A stretch of 62,503 bases of DNA from UBA7396 sp964527685 (GTDB taxonomy: Bacteria; Patescibacteriota; Gracilibacteria; BD1-5; UBA6164): the NCBI GenBank assembly GCA_964527685.1, contig CAZGOC010000005.1, forward strand, positions 1-62,503, written 5' to 3'. Below are positions 32,943-45,055 of this stretch, piece after piece (the first letter of the stretch is position 1; every line of letters begins with the position of its first letter). The translations under genes and the position numbers were made by a program. The notes below the pieces were generated by a model that searched no databases, was not told where the DNA came from, and saw only the letters and a list, made by a program, of their open reading frames with translations.

Positions 32943-34256
32943 TTAATGTGAAGTTTTTGTGATTATTTTTATTTCAAATCAACTATCTTCATCACTTTCT
33001 ATTTCCATAGCCCAATTTTGTGATTTTACAAGTTTTGATATAATACTAAGTCAAACTCAAATTCACCTATCATCTATATTTCAGGTTTTTTTATTTGTTC
33101 ATTGATAAAATTTTTCTTTTATATAAGGCAACTCTTGTCTATTTATTCATTTTCAATTATCTTTAAAAATAATAAAATTTACTCAAAATTCTATTTTTAA
33201 AATAGTATTATTTCAAGCATATTTTATAAAATTTGAAATAATATTTTGAACTATTTGAGTAAAACTATCTTTATTAGTTAATAATTTTTTATTTATTCCT
33301 GAAGTTTGGATTTTTTGAGATGTAATTTTTAATTTTTGTTTAAATTGTTTAATTATTTGTTCTGTTATAAACCTAACATCTTCTAGAGTTTTTTCTAGTT
33401 TTAATTCTTTATTTTCAAATTTTTCATAATCCATAATAGTGTTTACAAGCTTTATTAATCTTTGCATTTCATTTATTATAGAATTTAATACATTGTCATC
33501 AAGTTTTATAACTCAGTCTTTAATTCATTCTACATAGCATTGTATAGATGTTATTGGAGTTTTTAATTCGTGAGAAATATCTCAAAGCAATTTAGTTTTT
33601 ATATTTCATTCTATATAAAGTTTTACATTTAATTCATTTATCGCTTTAACTAAAAATCATATTTCATCTTGAGCTTTATATGAAATATATTTAAAATCTT
33701 TTCAAATTTTTAAATCTTTTATTAAATTTGTTGTTTTTTCTATTGGAGATATGATTTTTCTAGAAAATAAATAAATATAAATAATTAACAAAAATATTGC
33801 TAAAATATTTGTAATTAAAATAGATAAAATCAATTTTTTAAAGAAATTGTATTCTGGAGTTTTATTGTCTTTTAAGTCGTTTATTATTTTTTCTAAATAA
33901 TTTTGAGGAATTACTTCTTCAATATACTTTATATTTACTCAAGCTTTAGCTAAATAATTAGCTAAAATATCTATATTTTCTTTATTATCTAGTTTTATTT
34001 TTCAATTATTTTTATCAAGTAATTCAAAAAATTTTATTTCAATATTTGAAAACATATTATCAACTTCATCAAGTGCTTGTTTTTCTATAATTTTGTCTAC
34101 ATATTCTCTTGTAATACTTTCTTGTGTATTTGAATTTTCTTTTAAATATATTTTAAAAAATACACTATAAAATACATAAAAAGATAGTATATTTATAATC
34201 GCTATAAAAAATATACTTCAAAGTAGAGATAATATAATTTTTTTTGATAATTTCAT
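32943..34256 (-). CDS. Two-component sensor histidine kinase
   Basis: 437 residues. Two membrane helices (about 10-30 and 145-170) flank a roughly 110-residue extracytoplasmic sensor with no recognised fold, followed by a HAMP-like region. The H-box is DISHELKTPITSIQCYVEG, the N-box IVQNIISNFIKYAGN and the G-box DDRGIGVGLSIISKLV. It autophosphorylates and passes phosphate to the regulator encoded just upstream; the two genes are 3 bases apart. The signal is unknown. Confidence 0.94.
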
Positions 34257-34259
34257 ATT

Positions 34260-34925
34260 TTATTTATTTAATCTATATCAAAGTCATCTAACAGTTAAAA
34301 TGATATCTTTATCATCTAATTTTTTCCTTATATTTTTAATATGAGTATCAAGTGTTCTATCAAAAGCATAATTTTCATATCAAATAATATCTTTCATCAA
34401 AGTTTCTCTGTCTACTATTTTTCAATCTTCTAAAATAATTTTTTTTAGTAAATCAAACTCATTTTTAGTAAAGTTAATGAGTAAATTATTTTTAAAAACT
34501 TGCATTTTAGATAAATCTATTTTTATATCTTTATATGATAAAATTTCTAAATTATTTTCTTGTTGTTTAACTCTTTTTAAAATAGTATTTATTCTAGCTA
34601 CAAGCTCTCTTGGGGAAAAAGGTTTTGAAACATAATCATCAGCTCAAATCTCAAGTCAAATAACTCTATCTATTTCAGAAGTTTTTGCTGTAAGCATAAT
34701 AATTGGTACATTTGAAGTAGTTCTTACTTCCCTACAGATAGTTATTCAATCTTTTTTAGGTAGGTTTAAATCAAGTATAATTAAATCATAATTATTTGAT
34801 AAGATTAAAACAACTGCTTCTTCTCAAGAGTTTAATGTTTCAACTATAAAACCTAAATTTTCTAAATAAATTTTTAATGAATTTGATATTCAAAAATCAT
34901 CTTCTATTATTAAAATTTTATTCAT
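34260..34925 (-). CDS. OmpR-family response regulator
   Basis: 221 residues. Receiver domain: KILIIEDDFGISNSL, phosphoacceptor Asp in YDLIILDLNLPKKDG, LTAKTSE and KPFSPRELVARI. A winged-helix DNA-binding domain follows (LTKNEFDLLKKIIL type, FDRTLDTHIKNIRKKL, TVRGLGYRLNK). It acts as transcription factor partner of the downstream kinase; targets unknown. Confidence 0.95.
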
Positions 34926-34984
34926 ATAATATATATTATAATTAATATTTTTTACTTTACTTAAAAATATTTTTTTTTCAAATT

Positions 34985-35013
34985 TTAACTTGCTTTAACA
35001 AAAAAAATATACT
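34985..35013 (+). promoter_or_regulatory. Possible promoter of the small gene at 35068
   Basis: TTAACT (34985-34990), 17-base spacer, TATACT (35008-35013). Transcription would start right at the palindrome that begins at 35022. Confidence 0.4.
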
Positions 35014-35021
35014 ACAATTGC

Positions 35022-35045
35022 AAATAACTAAGGCCTTAGTTATTT
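35022..35045 (+). promoter_or_regulatory. Perfect 24-bp palindrome followed by T-rich DNA (attenuator or operator)
   Basis: Arms AAATAACTAAGG and CCTTAGTTATTT are exact and adjacent, followed by a T-rich stretch before the ATG at 35068. It could be an intrinsic terminator or attenuator in the leader of the small gene, or an operator for a dimeric regulator between the two divergent genes. Confidence 0.55.
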
Positions 35046-35067
35046 TTATTTTTTTATTTATAATTTT

Positions 35068-35220
35068 ATGAAAAAAATTGAAACAAAAAGGATAGATTCA
35101 ATAGTTAATTCTCTTGATTTATGAAACAGTGTTGATGATATTTTAGAAAAAAATGCTACTTTAGAAGAAATTGAAAATATAAAACAAAAAATTTCTCAAA
35201 TACACAATTTAGATGAATAA
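35068..35220 (+). CDS. Small protein of unknown function
   Basis: 50 residues (MKKIETKRIDSIVNSLDLG...), helical, ending KQKISQIHNLDE. It has a promoter-like sequence and a terminator immediately after the stop. No family recognised. Confidence 0.5.
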
Positions 35221-35250
35221 AAAAAGCAACTTTTAAAAGTTGCTTTTTAA
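35219..35250. terminator. Bidirectional terminator
   Basis: Stem AAAAAGCAACTTTT paired with AAAAGTTGCTTTTT without a real loop base, between two convergent small genes. Confidence 0.8.
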
Positions 35251-35543
35251 CATTTTTTACTTTCTTTAATTTTATTTATATCATCTTTTGATACATCAAA
35301 GAAAAAAGAAGTTGGAATAATATTTTTTTCTTTAGATAAATATATTGTATGTCAATTATATATAAAACAACTATCTGTTTTATATTTTTTAATCATTTTA
35401 GCATCTGTTGGGATTAAAACAAGTTTTGATTCAACTAATTGATAAACTGAGTTTTTTATATTGTCTTGAGCTGTAGCAATTGAAGAATTAACTAAAATAA
35501 CACTTGAAATTAATGTATTTGTTAAGTTATTTTTTATATCCAT
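35247..35543 (-). CDS. Small secreted protein of unknown function
   Basis: 98 residues. The N-terminus MDIKNNLTNTLISSVILVNSSIATAQDN looks like a signal peptide. The mature part has one YKTDSCFIYN segment and ends IKESKKC, so two cysteines are available for a disulfide. No family recognised. Confidence 0.6.
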
Positions 35544-35659
35544 AATATATTTATAATAAAATAGTTTGTTATTTATAATAAAATTTATTGTTTTGTCAAA
35601 TGTTGATTTTTTTTATTGAAAATGATATAATTTATCTAAATAAAATTAATCATTATATT

Positions 35660-35962
35660 ATGGATAATAACCTACATTATACTTGAAGTTTAAGAGAAGA
35701 AAACTGAGAAACATACACTTGGAGTGTTAAAGCTTTCAAATCATTTAAAAAAGAATTACAAAAAAAATATTTTGAAATTTTTAAAAAAAGTTTAAAGCAA
35801 GACTTCCCAACTAAAATAGAAAGAGAAGTTTTATATAAAAAGATATTATGATTTAGTAATATAGATATATTTGAAAACTGAAATCATTTTAAAGAAATTA
35901 TTTTTGATGAAATCAAATATCAAAATGTATTAAGAGTTTTAGAAATTATTAATAAAAAATAA
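35660..35962 (+). CDS. Protein of unknown function
   Basis: 100 residues (MDNNLHYTGSLREENGETYT...). Charged, Lys-rich, no membrane helix or signal peptide. Its last 14 bases overlap the 3-prime end of the transglutaminase-like gene on the other strand. No family recognised. Confidence 0.55.
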
Positions 35963-37649
35963 CATCATAAGCAAGTCTATATTCAAAACTTCAATCACTT
36001 TTATACCATTTAAGTAAATAAATATCACTATCTAAATCTAAAAATATATTTGATAATATAAAATCAATATTTTCATCATTTAAAACATAAAATCAAAGCG
36101 ATTTTATATCAAATTTCATAGAATTATAATAAAAACTTCCCTCTCTTACTTCAGAAATTCACATTTTATTTATAAGTGAATTTAGTGTTATTTTTTCATC
36201 ATAATTAAGTCATAAAAATATCTTATTTTTAACTTTATTTAATATTTTATAATTTTTATTATTTTGATATATTTCATACATATTTTTTAAAACAATCTCT
36301 TTTCTTTTTTCAAAAGAAAGGTTTTTTAAATGAGTAGGAATTGAAAGTCAATCAAATCTATCTACATACATAACTTCTTTAGGAAGCTTGTAGTAATAAT
36401 AAAGTATTTCATCTCAAGTTTTAATTGTATCTTCAAAAGTTGGGTCATAATAATAATCTCAAATTTTTACCCAAGCATGTCAATAGTTTGGAAAATCAAT
36501 ATTGTCAAAAGCAAATCATCTTTTTACTTCTACATTGTCTATTTGAGCAAAAGAAAGCATATATAAAAATAATTTTACATATCAATCACAAACTCAAGAA
36601 TTATTTTTATAAGTTAAAACTCAAGAAAAAACTTCTTTATTTCAGTTTTTATAATCATAATAATAGCTTACTTTATTTGTAACAAAATTATAAATTAAGC
36701 TTATTTTTTCATCATTAGTTTCAGCTTTAGAAATAATATTTAAAGTATCTTTTTTTATGTCTTTTAATATATTTTCATAATCTCAAATAATATATTTACT
36801 ATCATCTGCTAAATTATATAAAAACTCTTTTTTATTTGTTATATTTTCAATTAAATTAACACTAACTAATTTAATTTTATCATATTTTTTAGCAAAATAA
36901 TATTTATCAAAATCTTTTATAAGTAATGTAGTTTTAGGGTCTATTCAGTTTGAAATTAAATCTTGTTTATACAAAGAATTAGTATTTTCAAAAAATATAT
37001 AATTAGAATATTTATAAGTATAATAATACGAATTTTCTATTATATATGGGTTTTGTAAATCTATATAATTAGTAAATTCTTTTAATATACTGATATTATC
37101 GTATTTTTGTTGTTTTAAATAATCATTTGTAATGATATAATTTCAGTTAAATAATAAAATTATTCAATTATTAATTTTATTGTTTAAAAAATATTTATAA
37201 TTTGACTCATTAACTTCATAATATTTTTTAAATGTTATTTTATATGTTATATTATTTTCTACAAATTCTAAATTAGAATTTGTATTTAAAAAATTATATC
37301 AATTAGAAATTAATGAGTTTATATAATTTGGGTTTTTAATATTTTGATTTTGGTTTGAAGATGCATTTTCTTGATTTAAAATAACTTTTAATAAAGCTTT
37401 GTTATTTAAGTTGATTAATTCTTGAAAAACTTCTTTATTTTTTGTATTTTTTGTTTTATTTAAAGCATTATTTAAAACAATATCTACTTTTTCTAAATAT
37501 TGTCTTAAAACTTTTTTATCATTTTTTGATTTTATTTCAACTTGAGAATAAAGTTTTGAATAAAATAAACTTAAATCTGTTTTTGAATATCAAAAACTAG
37601 CTTGAAATAAAAACATAAAAGAAACTAAAAATAAAACTAATTTTTTCAT
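35949..37649 (-). CDS. Secreted transglutaminase-like cysteine protein
   Basis: 566 residues with signal peptide (MKKLVLFLVSFMFLFQASF). The transglutaminase-like core has all three catalytic positions: Cys at about 354 in NNSGVCDGYVKLF, His about 391 in FPNYGHAWVKIGDYYY, and Asp about 402 in YDPTFED. Such domains cleave or cross-link peptides outside the cell. The preceding 300 residues are Tyr/Asn-rich with no recognised fold. It is the last gene of an operon and lies 3 bases after an S41 protease gene, which suggests joint action on cell-surface proteins. Confidence 0.82.
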
Positions 37650-37652
37650 ATA

Positions 37653-39206
37653 TTATTTATTTAAAATATAATTTAATTGGCTATCCATTCAAGATTTTAA
37701 TTTTTCAACATCTAATTTTACTTCAATATCTGGAGTAATTCAAATTTTATCAATTCAAGAAAGTGTTTTTCAAGTATACCATTTTGCATTTGTGTATTTT
37801 AACATACTTCAATCAAAGTATTTTCTCATAGTTTGAACTGATCATTTTCAAAAACTTTTTTCTCAAATAATTTTTATATTTTTAAAATAATCTTTTAAAG
37901 TTCAAGCCATTATTTCTGATGCTGAAGCTGTTTGAGAATTAATTAAAATATATGTATCTATATTTGATAAATCAAGTTTTTCTATATTTGAAGCAAAATA
38001 ATTGTCTGTAAAATTTTTATATTTTACAACTACTGTTTTTTCTCCATTTGGGACAAATAAATCAAGCATCGATGCTACTTTATCCAAATATCATCCTGGA
38101 TTATCTCTTAAATCAATAATTAATTTTGATTTTTTTGATTTTTTAAATTCATTTATTGCATTATTAAATTCATCAAATACTTTATCTCAAAAGTTTTTTA
38201 TATGTATATAAAAGTATTCTCATTTTTCTTCATAATCCACATCTTTTACTATTACTTTTCATCTAATAACTTCTATTTTTAAAACCTCTTCTCATCTTAA
38301 AATAGTTAAAATAACTGAAGTATTTATAATTCATTTTATTTTTCAAACAGCATCATTAAGAGAAATATCTTTTGTAATTTCAAAATCATCAACTTTTAAA
38401 ATTATATCTCATCATTTTAATCAAGCTTTTTTAGCAGGAGAATCAGGTAATGGAGAATTAATTAAAAGTATTCAAGGTTTTGACATTTCTACATATGCTC
38501 AAATTCACTCAAACTCTCAAGATAAGTTTTCTTCAAAATTTTTTGACTCAACTGGAGGGAAATAAACACTATACTCATCGTTTGTTCAATTTGCAATTCA
38601 TTCAATACTAGAGTATAACATCTTATCTTTATCTAATTTCTCACTATCTATATGTTCTGTTAATAATGTATTGTAAACATCAAGCAATATATCTAATTTT
38701 TCTCTATCTTTTTCATCTTTTAATATAGAAAAATAATAATCAATTCTATCTAAATTGGCTTGTATTTTTTCATCATCTTCATTTAAAATCTCTTTAACCA
38801 TCAGTAAGTCAGAAACTTTAACAAACCTATTTTGTAAAATAGATTTATTTTCATCGTTTATAAAATCATATCAAGTTAAATAATTTATCATATAAAAAAA
38901 CTGATATGCATTTAATTTTTTATCTAAATTTAGCTTTACTTTATCATTTGGCAAAACTCAAGTATAAACTATTTTTTGAATCATTTCTTTATTATTTTTA
39001 ATATTTTTCAAGTCTTTATAATATAAATTAATATATTTATAACTTTCTGGAATCTCTCAAATAACATAGTTTGAAATAAATTCAAATATCAATTTTCTAT
39101 TTGGTTCTAAATCTAGTTTTTTTTGATTATCTGCAAAAGAAACTCAAAAAAATACAAAAAAAGAAAGAGTTAATATTAATGTATTTTTATATATATTTTT
39201 AATCAT
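37653..39206 (-). CDS. S41-family C-terminal processing protease with PDZ domain
   Basis: 517 residues. After a signal peptide or anchor (TLILTLSFFVFFGVSFA) there is a helical region, then a PDZ domain (about 265-340; LKGGDIILKVDDF), then the protease core: YFYIHIKNFGD, LIIDLRDNPGGYLDKVASML, the Ser site INSQTASASEIMAG (Ser about 428) and the Lys site IGEKSFGKGSVQ. It would degrade or trim exported proteins from the C-terminal end. Member of a five-gene minus-strand operon. Confidence 0.93.
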
Positions 39207-39228
39207 ATTTTTAATTATTTAAATAAAA

Positions 39229-39486
39229 TTATTTCATCTTAAATTCTTTATATTCTCAAGAAGTTCAAAATATCAGCTCAAGTCATCAAAAAGGATATAA
39301 TACCCCCCACATCATCAAAAAACATCAAAACAAAATTAAAAATAAATAAGTTCATCAATTTCATAAATACTGCTCAGCCCATACAAAATTTCAAGTCCAA
39401 GATTTTACATTTCTCCTATATTTTATCATTAAAAATCAAGTTCAAAAAAGCAATATAGCATAAAATAAATTAACAATAAATTCCAT
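39229..39486 (-). CDS. Small membrane protein
   Basis: 85 residues with two hydrophobic helices (FIVNLFYAILLFGTGFLMI and YLFLILFGCFLMMWGVLY). It starts 2 bases after the galU stop and is followed by the S41 protease gene at 22 bases. No family recognised. Confidence 0.65.
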
Positions 39487-39488
39487 AA

Positions 39489-40370
39489 TTATTTTTTAGG
39501 TGTAAAATTTGTAACTTCTTTTAAATATTCTAAAAATTCATCTTTTATTTCATCGGTTTTTAAAGCATAATTTATAACAGCTTTTAAAAATCATATTTTA
39601 GATCAAGTGTCAAATCTAGTTCAGTCAATATTTAATCAATAAATATCTTTTTCTTTTCTCATTAACTCAAAAGCATCTGCAAGTCTTAATTCTCAGTCTT
39701 TTCAAGTTGGAGCTTTTTGTAAATAATCAAAAATATCTGGAGTTAAAATATATTTTCAAATAACTCAAGATCTTGAAGTTGTTTCAGTTGATTTTGGTTT
39801 TTCTAAAAACTTTTCAACTAAAAATGATTTATTATTAGAGTCTTTTGATTCAATTATTCAGTATTGTTTTGTTTCTTCGTCTTTTACTGGGATAGTAGCT
39901 ATTATTGGAGAATTTTTTCTATAAAAAGCATCTGCTAATTGATTTGCAGCTGAGATTTCATGATCAATTAAATCATCTCAAAATAAAACTAAAAAGGGTT
40001 CATTTCAAATAAGATTTTTTGTTCTAAGTATAGCATCTCAGTCTCACTTTGGGTATGGTTGTCTTACATAAACAATATTTGCCATTTCATTTAATCATTT
40101 AACTACTTTTAAATAATCAAATTTTCAAGCCTTATCAAGTCTTTCTTCTAGTTCAAAATTTGAGTCAAAATGATCTTCAATAGCTCTTTTACTTCTTCAA
40201 GTTACAATTATTATTTCTTCACATCAAGCAGAAATAGCCTCTTCTACAAGCATTTGCATAACTGGTTTGTCAATTATTGGAAACATTTCTTTAGGTAATG
40301 CTTTTGTAGCTGGTAAAAATCTTGTTCACATTCAAGCTCGAGGGATAACACATTTTTTTATTTTATTCAT
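39489..40370 (-). CDS. galU: UTP-glucose-1-phosphate uridylyltransferase
   Basis: 293 residues, standard length. Signatures: CVIPRAGMGTRFLPATKALP with its glycines as TGA, KEMFPIIDKPVMQMLVEE, and EKPKSTETTSR. It makes UDP-glucose from UTP and glucose-1-phosphate for envelope glycans. Second gene of the operon starting at 41485. Confidence 0.95.
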
Positions 40371-40378
40371 AATATTTT

Positions 40379-41485
40379 TTAGTTACAATAATAAGTTTTT
40401 AATTCAAAAGGACATTTTATATTTCTACTTCATTTTGTTATTTTTTCACAAAATCTTTTAGAAATTTGTTCATATCAATTAGAAATTTTTGTAGTATAAT
40501 TAAAAGTTTCTGTTATATAGTCATTACTTAAATCGTTTTTTAGTTTATAATTATAAGTAACACAATAAATATTTTCTCACTCATTTTTTACTACTTTTTT
40601 TATCTTTTCAATATTATATCAATTAAAAGTTTTATTCCAAAAGTTTGCAAAATTTGATAAATTTCATTTAGTTTTTGAAAGACAAATTTCAGGAGATAAT
40701 AAAGAACAACTACTTCTATAAAGTCAAGAATTTCATAATTCAAAATAATATTTTATAAGATCTTCTCAAGTGATTTTTTTTAATATATCAAGTCTTTGAT
40801 TAAAACCTTTTTCAAAATCAGTAAAACTATTTAACTCATTATTTTTATTTTGTATTTCTAAAATATTTGCTTTTAAAAAATCAATATCTTTTATTTTTTC
40901 TTCTGTTATATTTTCTTTATTTAAAAATATTTTCTCATCATAATTTTTAAACTCTGTTTTAATAATATTTTTTACTTTATTTATATCACTAAGTGGTATA
41001 TTTTGAGTAATAATTCCTCTTTTATCTCAAGTAAGATATAGTAAATTTGTATAATTTTGTATATAAAAAAATACAAGTAAAACTAAAAAAGATAAAAATA
41101 AATAAATTGAGATTTTGTCAAAAAACTTAATTTTATTTATCTTTTTTTCTACTTTAATTTGATCATCAAGTAAATTTTTTAAATGATTTTTTAATAAAAC
41201 TACTTCTTGTTTTCTATCATCACAATTTTGCAATACCAAATAACAAGCTTGTAAAGTCAAATACATATCTTGCATAGGTCTTCATCAAGTATTTTTTTTT
41301 GTAACTAAAAAAAAGTTTTCTTCTATAGTTTTTTTATCTAATTTTAAAGTAGTTCTATTTATTGCTCATAAAAATCTTTCCCACTTATCATATCAAAATA
41401 TTTTTTGAATTTCTCTTGCTAAATAGACTTTTTCTCATCAAAATTCTTTTAATTTTGATTCAAATTCATTTATTAAATCTTGCAT
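40379..41485 (-). CDS. Membrane protein with DinD/BRO-N-like N-terminal domain
   Basis: 368 residues. The first about 110 residues resemble the DinD/BRO-N type domain: LAREIQKIFGYDKWERFLGAI, FFLVTKKNTGG and LTLQACYLVLQNCDDRKQEV, the last matching the YACYLIAQNxDPRK pattern of that family. A membrane helix (ISIYLFLSFLVLLVFFYI) follows near residue 130, then a 220-residue tail with paired cysteines (SCSLLSPEICLS). E. coli DinD is a soluble RecA inhibitor of about 274 residues; a membrane-fused form is unusual. Leads the operon with galU. Domain similarity is by eye. Confidence 0.65.
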
Positions 41486-41556
41486 TTTATAAATTATTTT
41501 ATAAGTAGTTTTTATTATACTTATAAAACAACTTTTTACAAAAATAATTAAAACTT

Positions 41557-41584
41557 TTGAAAAAAATATATAATTTTATATACT
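41557..41584 (+). promoter_or_regulatory. Sigma70-type promoter of dnaN
   Basis: TTGAAA (41557-41562), 16-base spacer, TATACT (41579-41584), about 30 bases before the ATG at 41615. Confidence 0.55.
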
Positions 41585-41614
41585 AAAAACATATTTAATT
41601 TTTAACAATTTTTT

Positions 41615-42742
41615 ATGAAATTTCAAATAGAAACTAAAAGGTTAAAAAGTGCTCTAGAAACAGTAAATCATGCTACTGCTAGTATCTCAACAACTCCTAT
41701 ACTTGAAAATATTTTAATAAAAGTAAATTTTTTAAATATAGTTTTTACATCAAATAATCTAGAAATGGCTATAGAACACATAGTTAGTGATGATTTAAAA
41801 ATAGATAGTGAATGAAGTTTTTGTGTTCCATCAAAAATATTTTATAATTATATAAATTTACTTGAAGATGATAAAGTGTTTATTGAATTATTAATTGATG
41901 ATTCAATTGAAATAAAAACTGAAAGCTCTAAAATAAAAATTAAATGAAATAAAGCCTCTGATTTCCCATTAATCCCAAGTATAAAAGAAGTTTCTTCTCT
42001 TGAGTTAAATTCAGATATATTAAAAAAATCAATTGAAAAAACTCTTTTTTCTTCAGCTGAATGAAACATAAGACCAACTCTAGCTTGAATTTATATTAAT
42101 ATTGAGTGAAATATAGCAAACTTTGCAACTACAGATAGTTTTAGATTAAGTGAATATAGTGTAGAACTTAATGAAACTATTAATTCTAATTTTTCTCAAA
42201 TAATTCCAAGTAAAACTTGTTATGAATTAAAATGATTATTACCTGAAAAAACTTCTATAAAAATAGTTGTTTGAGAAAATCAAATATTATTTCAAACTTG
42301 AAATACAAAAATTTATTCAAGACTACTTAATTGAAAATTTCCTGATTATACTTGATTTTTCCCAACTACATACAATTCAAGATCTGTTTTAAATAAATTT
42401 GATTTAATATCTTGACTTAAAAAAATAAATTTACTATCAAAAGAAACAAACTACTCTATAAAAATGAGTTTTTCAAATGAAAATGGTATTTTAATTGAAA
42501 CTTCTGAAACACAAATTTGAGAAGCAAGAGTAAATATAGTTTGAAGCCTAGAAAAAGAAGAAGCAATTATTTGATTAAATAGCGAATATTTACTTGAAGC
42601 TTTATGAGTTATTGACACAACTCACATATCAATTAGTTTTGAATCTCCCCTATCTCCTATACTTATAACTTGAGTAATAGATGATGAAAAAGACTCTAAA
42701 AAAGAAAAATTTAGACATATAATAATGCCTTTAAAAATTTAA
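41615..42742 (+). CDS. dnaN: DNA polymerase III beta clamp
   Basis: 375 residues, standard length. Starts MKFQIETKRLKSALETVNHA, then TTPILENILIKV, TTDSFRLSEY and the C-terminal IIMPLKI. Three similar clamp folds form the sliding ring that tethers polymerase to DNA. It stands alone here, with its own promoter and terminator; dnaA is not next to it. Confidence 0.95.
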
Positions 42743-42784
42743 AAAATGAAAATATTTTAAAAATAAGTTTTATATTGTACGTTC

Positions 42785-42822
42785 AAAAAAATCCAAAATC
42801 TATTAGATTTTGGATTTTTTGA
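42785..42822. terminator. Bidirectional terminator after dnaN
   Basis: Seventeen-base stem AAAAAATCCAAAATCTA and TAGATTTTGGATTTTTT with a two-base loop, between convergent genes. Confidence 0.88.
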
Positions 42823-42838
42823 GTAATTTTAGTAATTT

Positions 42839-45055
42839 TTATCTATTATAATGTACTTTTAAAAACTCATTTATTGTTTGCATACTTAAAGATCAATTAC
42901 TCATATTTGATAACATTTCTCTAACTCATAAATATCATAAATTTTCTTTACTAATAATCCATTTTGCATAAACATGTCAATCAGTTATTCAACTTTTTAC
43001 CATATTACTTAGTTCTGTTTTTATTCAAGAATAATCAAGTTGTTTAGTAGTTGGGTTTAAGTAAGCATTTAGATAATCATTTACTTGTTGTAGAGTTACT
43101 CATAATGAGATTGCAACTTTTTCTCTTACTTGAGTATATCATTGTGACTCATAAGAAAGTATAGCTTTTGCAATTTCTGTATAATTTGTTCTTCAAACTT
43201 GTTGTATATAAGAATTAACTTCTTCTTGTGTAAAAGTTTTTTTGTTATTATTAACAACAACTGTTATTGTATCAGAAGACTTTTCAATTCAATTAAAACT
43301 ACAAACAATAGAATTTTTATATGTAGCTGGATCATTTACTGTTTGAATAGGTATTGTTCAGCTGTTTCATGAAACATTTGATACTTTATTTCAATTTACC
43401 ATTGTATAACAATTTTGTCATCAATTTGCACTCCATTTAAAAGTAACTCATTCTCATACATTTATTAATGTTTTATCAACACTTAATGTAGGTTTTATTG
43501 ATTCAATATATTTATTAATATCATTAGTACTGACTCATAAATAATTAGCAACTAGTTGTCTTATTCAAGTATATCATTGAGTTTCATATTCAATAATTGC
43601 TTTTGCAATGGCAGGATGGTTAGTTTTTCAAACTTGATTAATATAGTTATTAACTTCTTCTTGATTAAAAGTTTTTCCTGAGGTAGACTTATTAGGACAG
43701 TTAACTATTACATTATTCCAGTTACCATCATTTCAACAAGTTCAATTAAGAGTTCATCAATTAGTTCAAGTTCATTTATATACTTCTCAAAGATTTTTAG
43801 AAGGCCAAGTAAAACTACAGCTTTGAGAATTATCAGCTGAAGGTATAATTTCAGCTTTAGTTGATCAAGAACAAGTTTTAATTTTGTTATTACCTGGAAT
43901 TTGAGAAACAAAAATAGATGTAATAGGAGAATTTATGACACTACTTAATTTTGTAGAGGGAATAATTTTTTCTAAATCTCTATAATTTGCATTAGGTATT
44001 TTTCAACAATAAATATTTAAATATCAATTATCTGAGTTTACTCAAAAAAATCTATATCAATTAAATCATGTATCGCTTAATTTTAATCAGCTTGTTGAAC
44101 CATTCCCTACTATAAATGTCTTTCCTTCATCATATGAAATATACATATCAGGTTTATCTCAAAAAGTAATAAGACAAATTTTATATCAACTTGAAATAGG
44201 AATATTATAATCCACTTTGATAGTATTATCTTCACTTTTAGAAGCAGAAATATTAAAAGTATTTATATTATTACTAGTACTTCCACTAACTTCATTTGAA
44301 CTATTTTCAATAGAAGTTGTGTTTTCTTTATTTGTTGTTACTGAACTTACTGTACTTCCACTAACTTCATTTGAATTATTTTCAACTGAAGTTGAGTTAT
44401 TTTCATTTATTGTTACCGGACTTACCTCACTCTCACAACTATCAGTTAATTCACAGAAGAAATTATCCACATCTTTAGTTTTTGTAAACTCTTCTTTTAT
44501 TCATTTAACTCAAGTTGTTAAATAAACTACCATTTCTGTTATTGTTGTATTACTCTTATATTTTATTCATAATATATTTAATTTATCTATAACTGTATCT
44601 AAAAATTTCTCATATTTTGTAGAACTCATACTTGATTTCATAGTTCTAACTTTTGATAAAAATGCATCTAGTTTATCTTGATTTGTTACTGTTGTTTGTG
44701 TTGTTACACTTGATGTTGTTGATGATGTAGATACTGTACTTGATGACACGTTCACTCATTGTGCCGTTACACTTGTACTTGTTACTCATCCTATTTCACA
44801 ACTATCACTTAATTTACATATAAAATATTTATATCATTCACTATCTTTAAAACAATCACTTCTTTTATAACTCGTATATTCAGTGTTATTTTTATCTCTT
44901 TGTGTTATACATGTGTTATAGCTTAAATAATTATCTGATAATATATATCATTTATCAGTATTTGATTTTATATCACTTGATGTTAATGTAAGTTCTGCAT
45001 TTGCTCACATTACTCATATTAATGTTATTATTAATATTGAAAATAGCTTTTTCAT
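42839..45055 (-). CDS. Secreted repeat protein with Ig-like and helical repeats
   Basis: 738 residues with signal peptide (MKKLFSILIITLIGVMGANAE). Order: a Ser/Thr/Val-rich region, two tandem copies of a roughly 22-residue repeat near 215-255 (ENNSNEVSGSTVSSVTT and ENSSNEVSGSTSNN), Ig-like segments with paired cysteines (KIKTCSGSTKAEIIPS, SQSCSFTWPS), and C-terminally two copies of a helical module: F-QEEVN-YI-QVGKTNHPAIAKAI and F-QEEVNSYIQQVGRTNYTEIAKAI, each followed by a short segment ending LGVS or LGVT. The helical module resembles a helix-turn-helix-like repeat but is on an exported protein. Probable surface adhesin; family not recognised. Confidence 0.75.
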
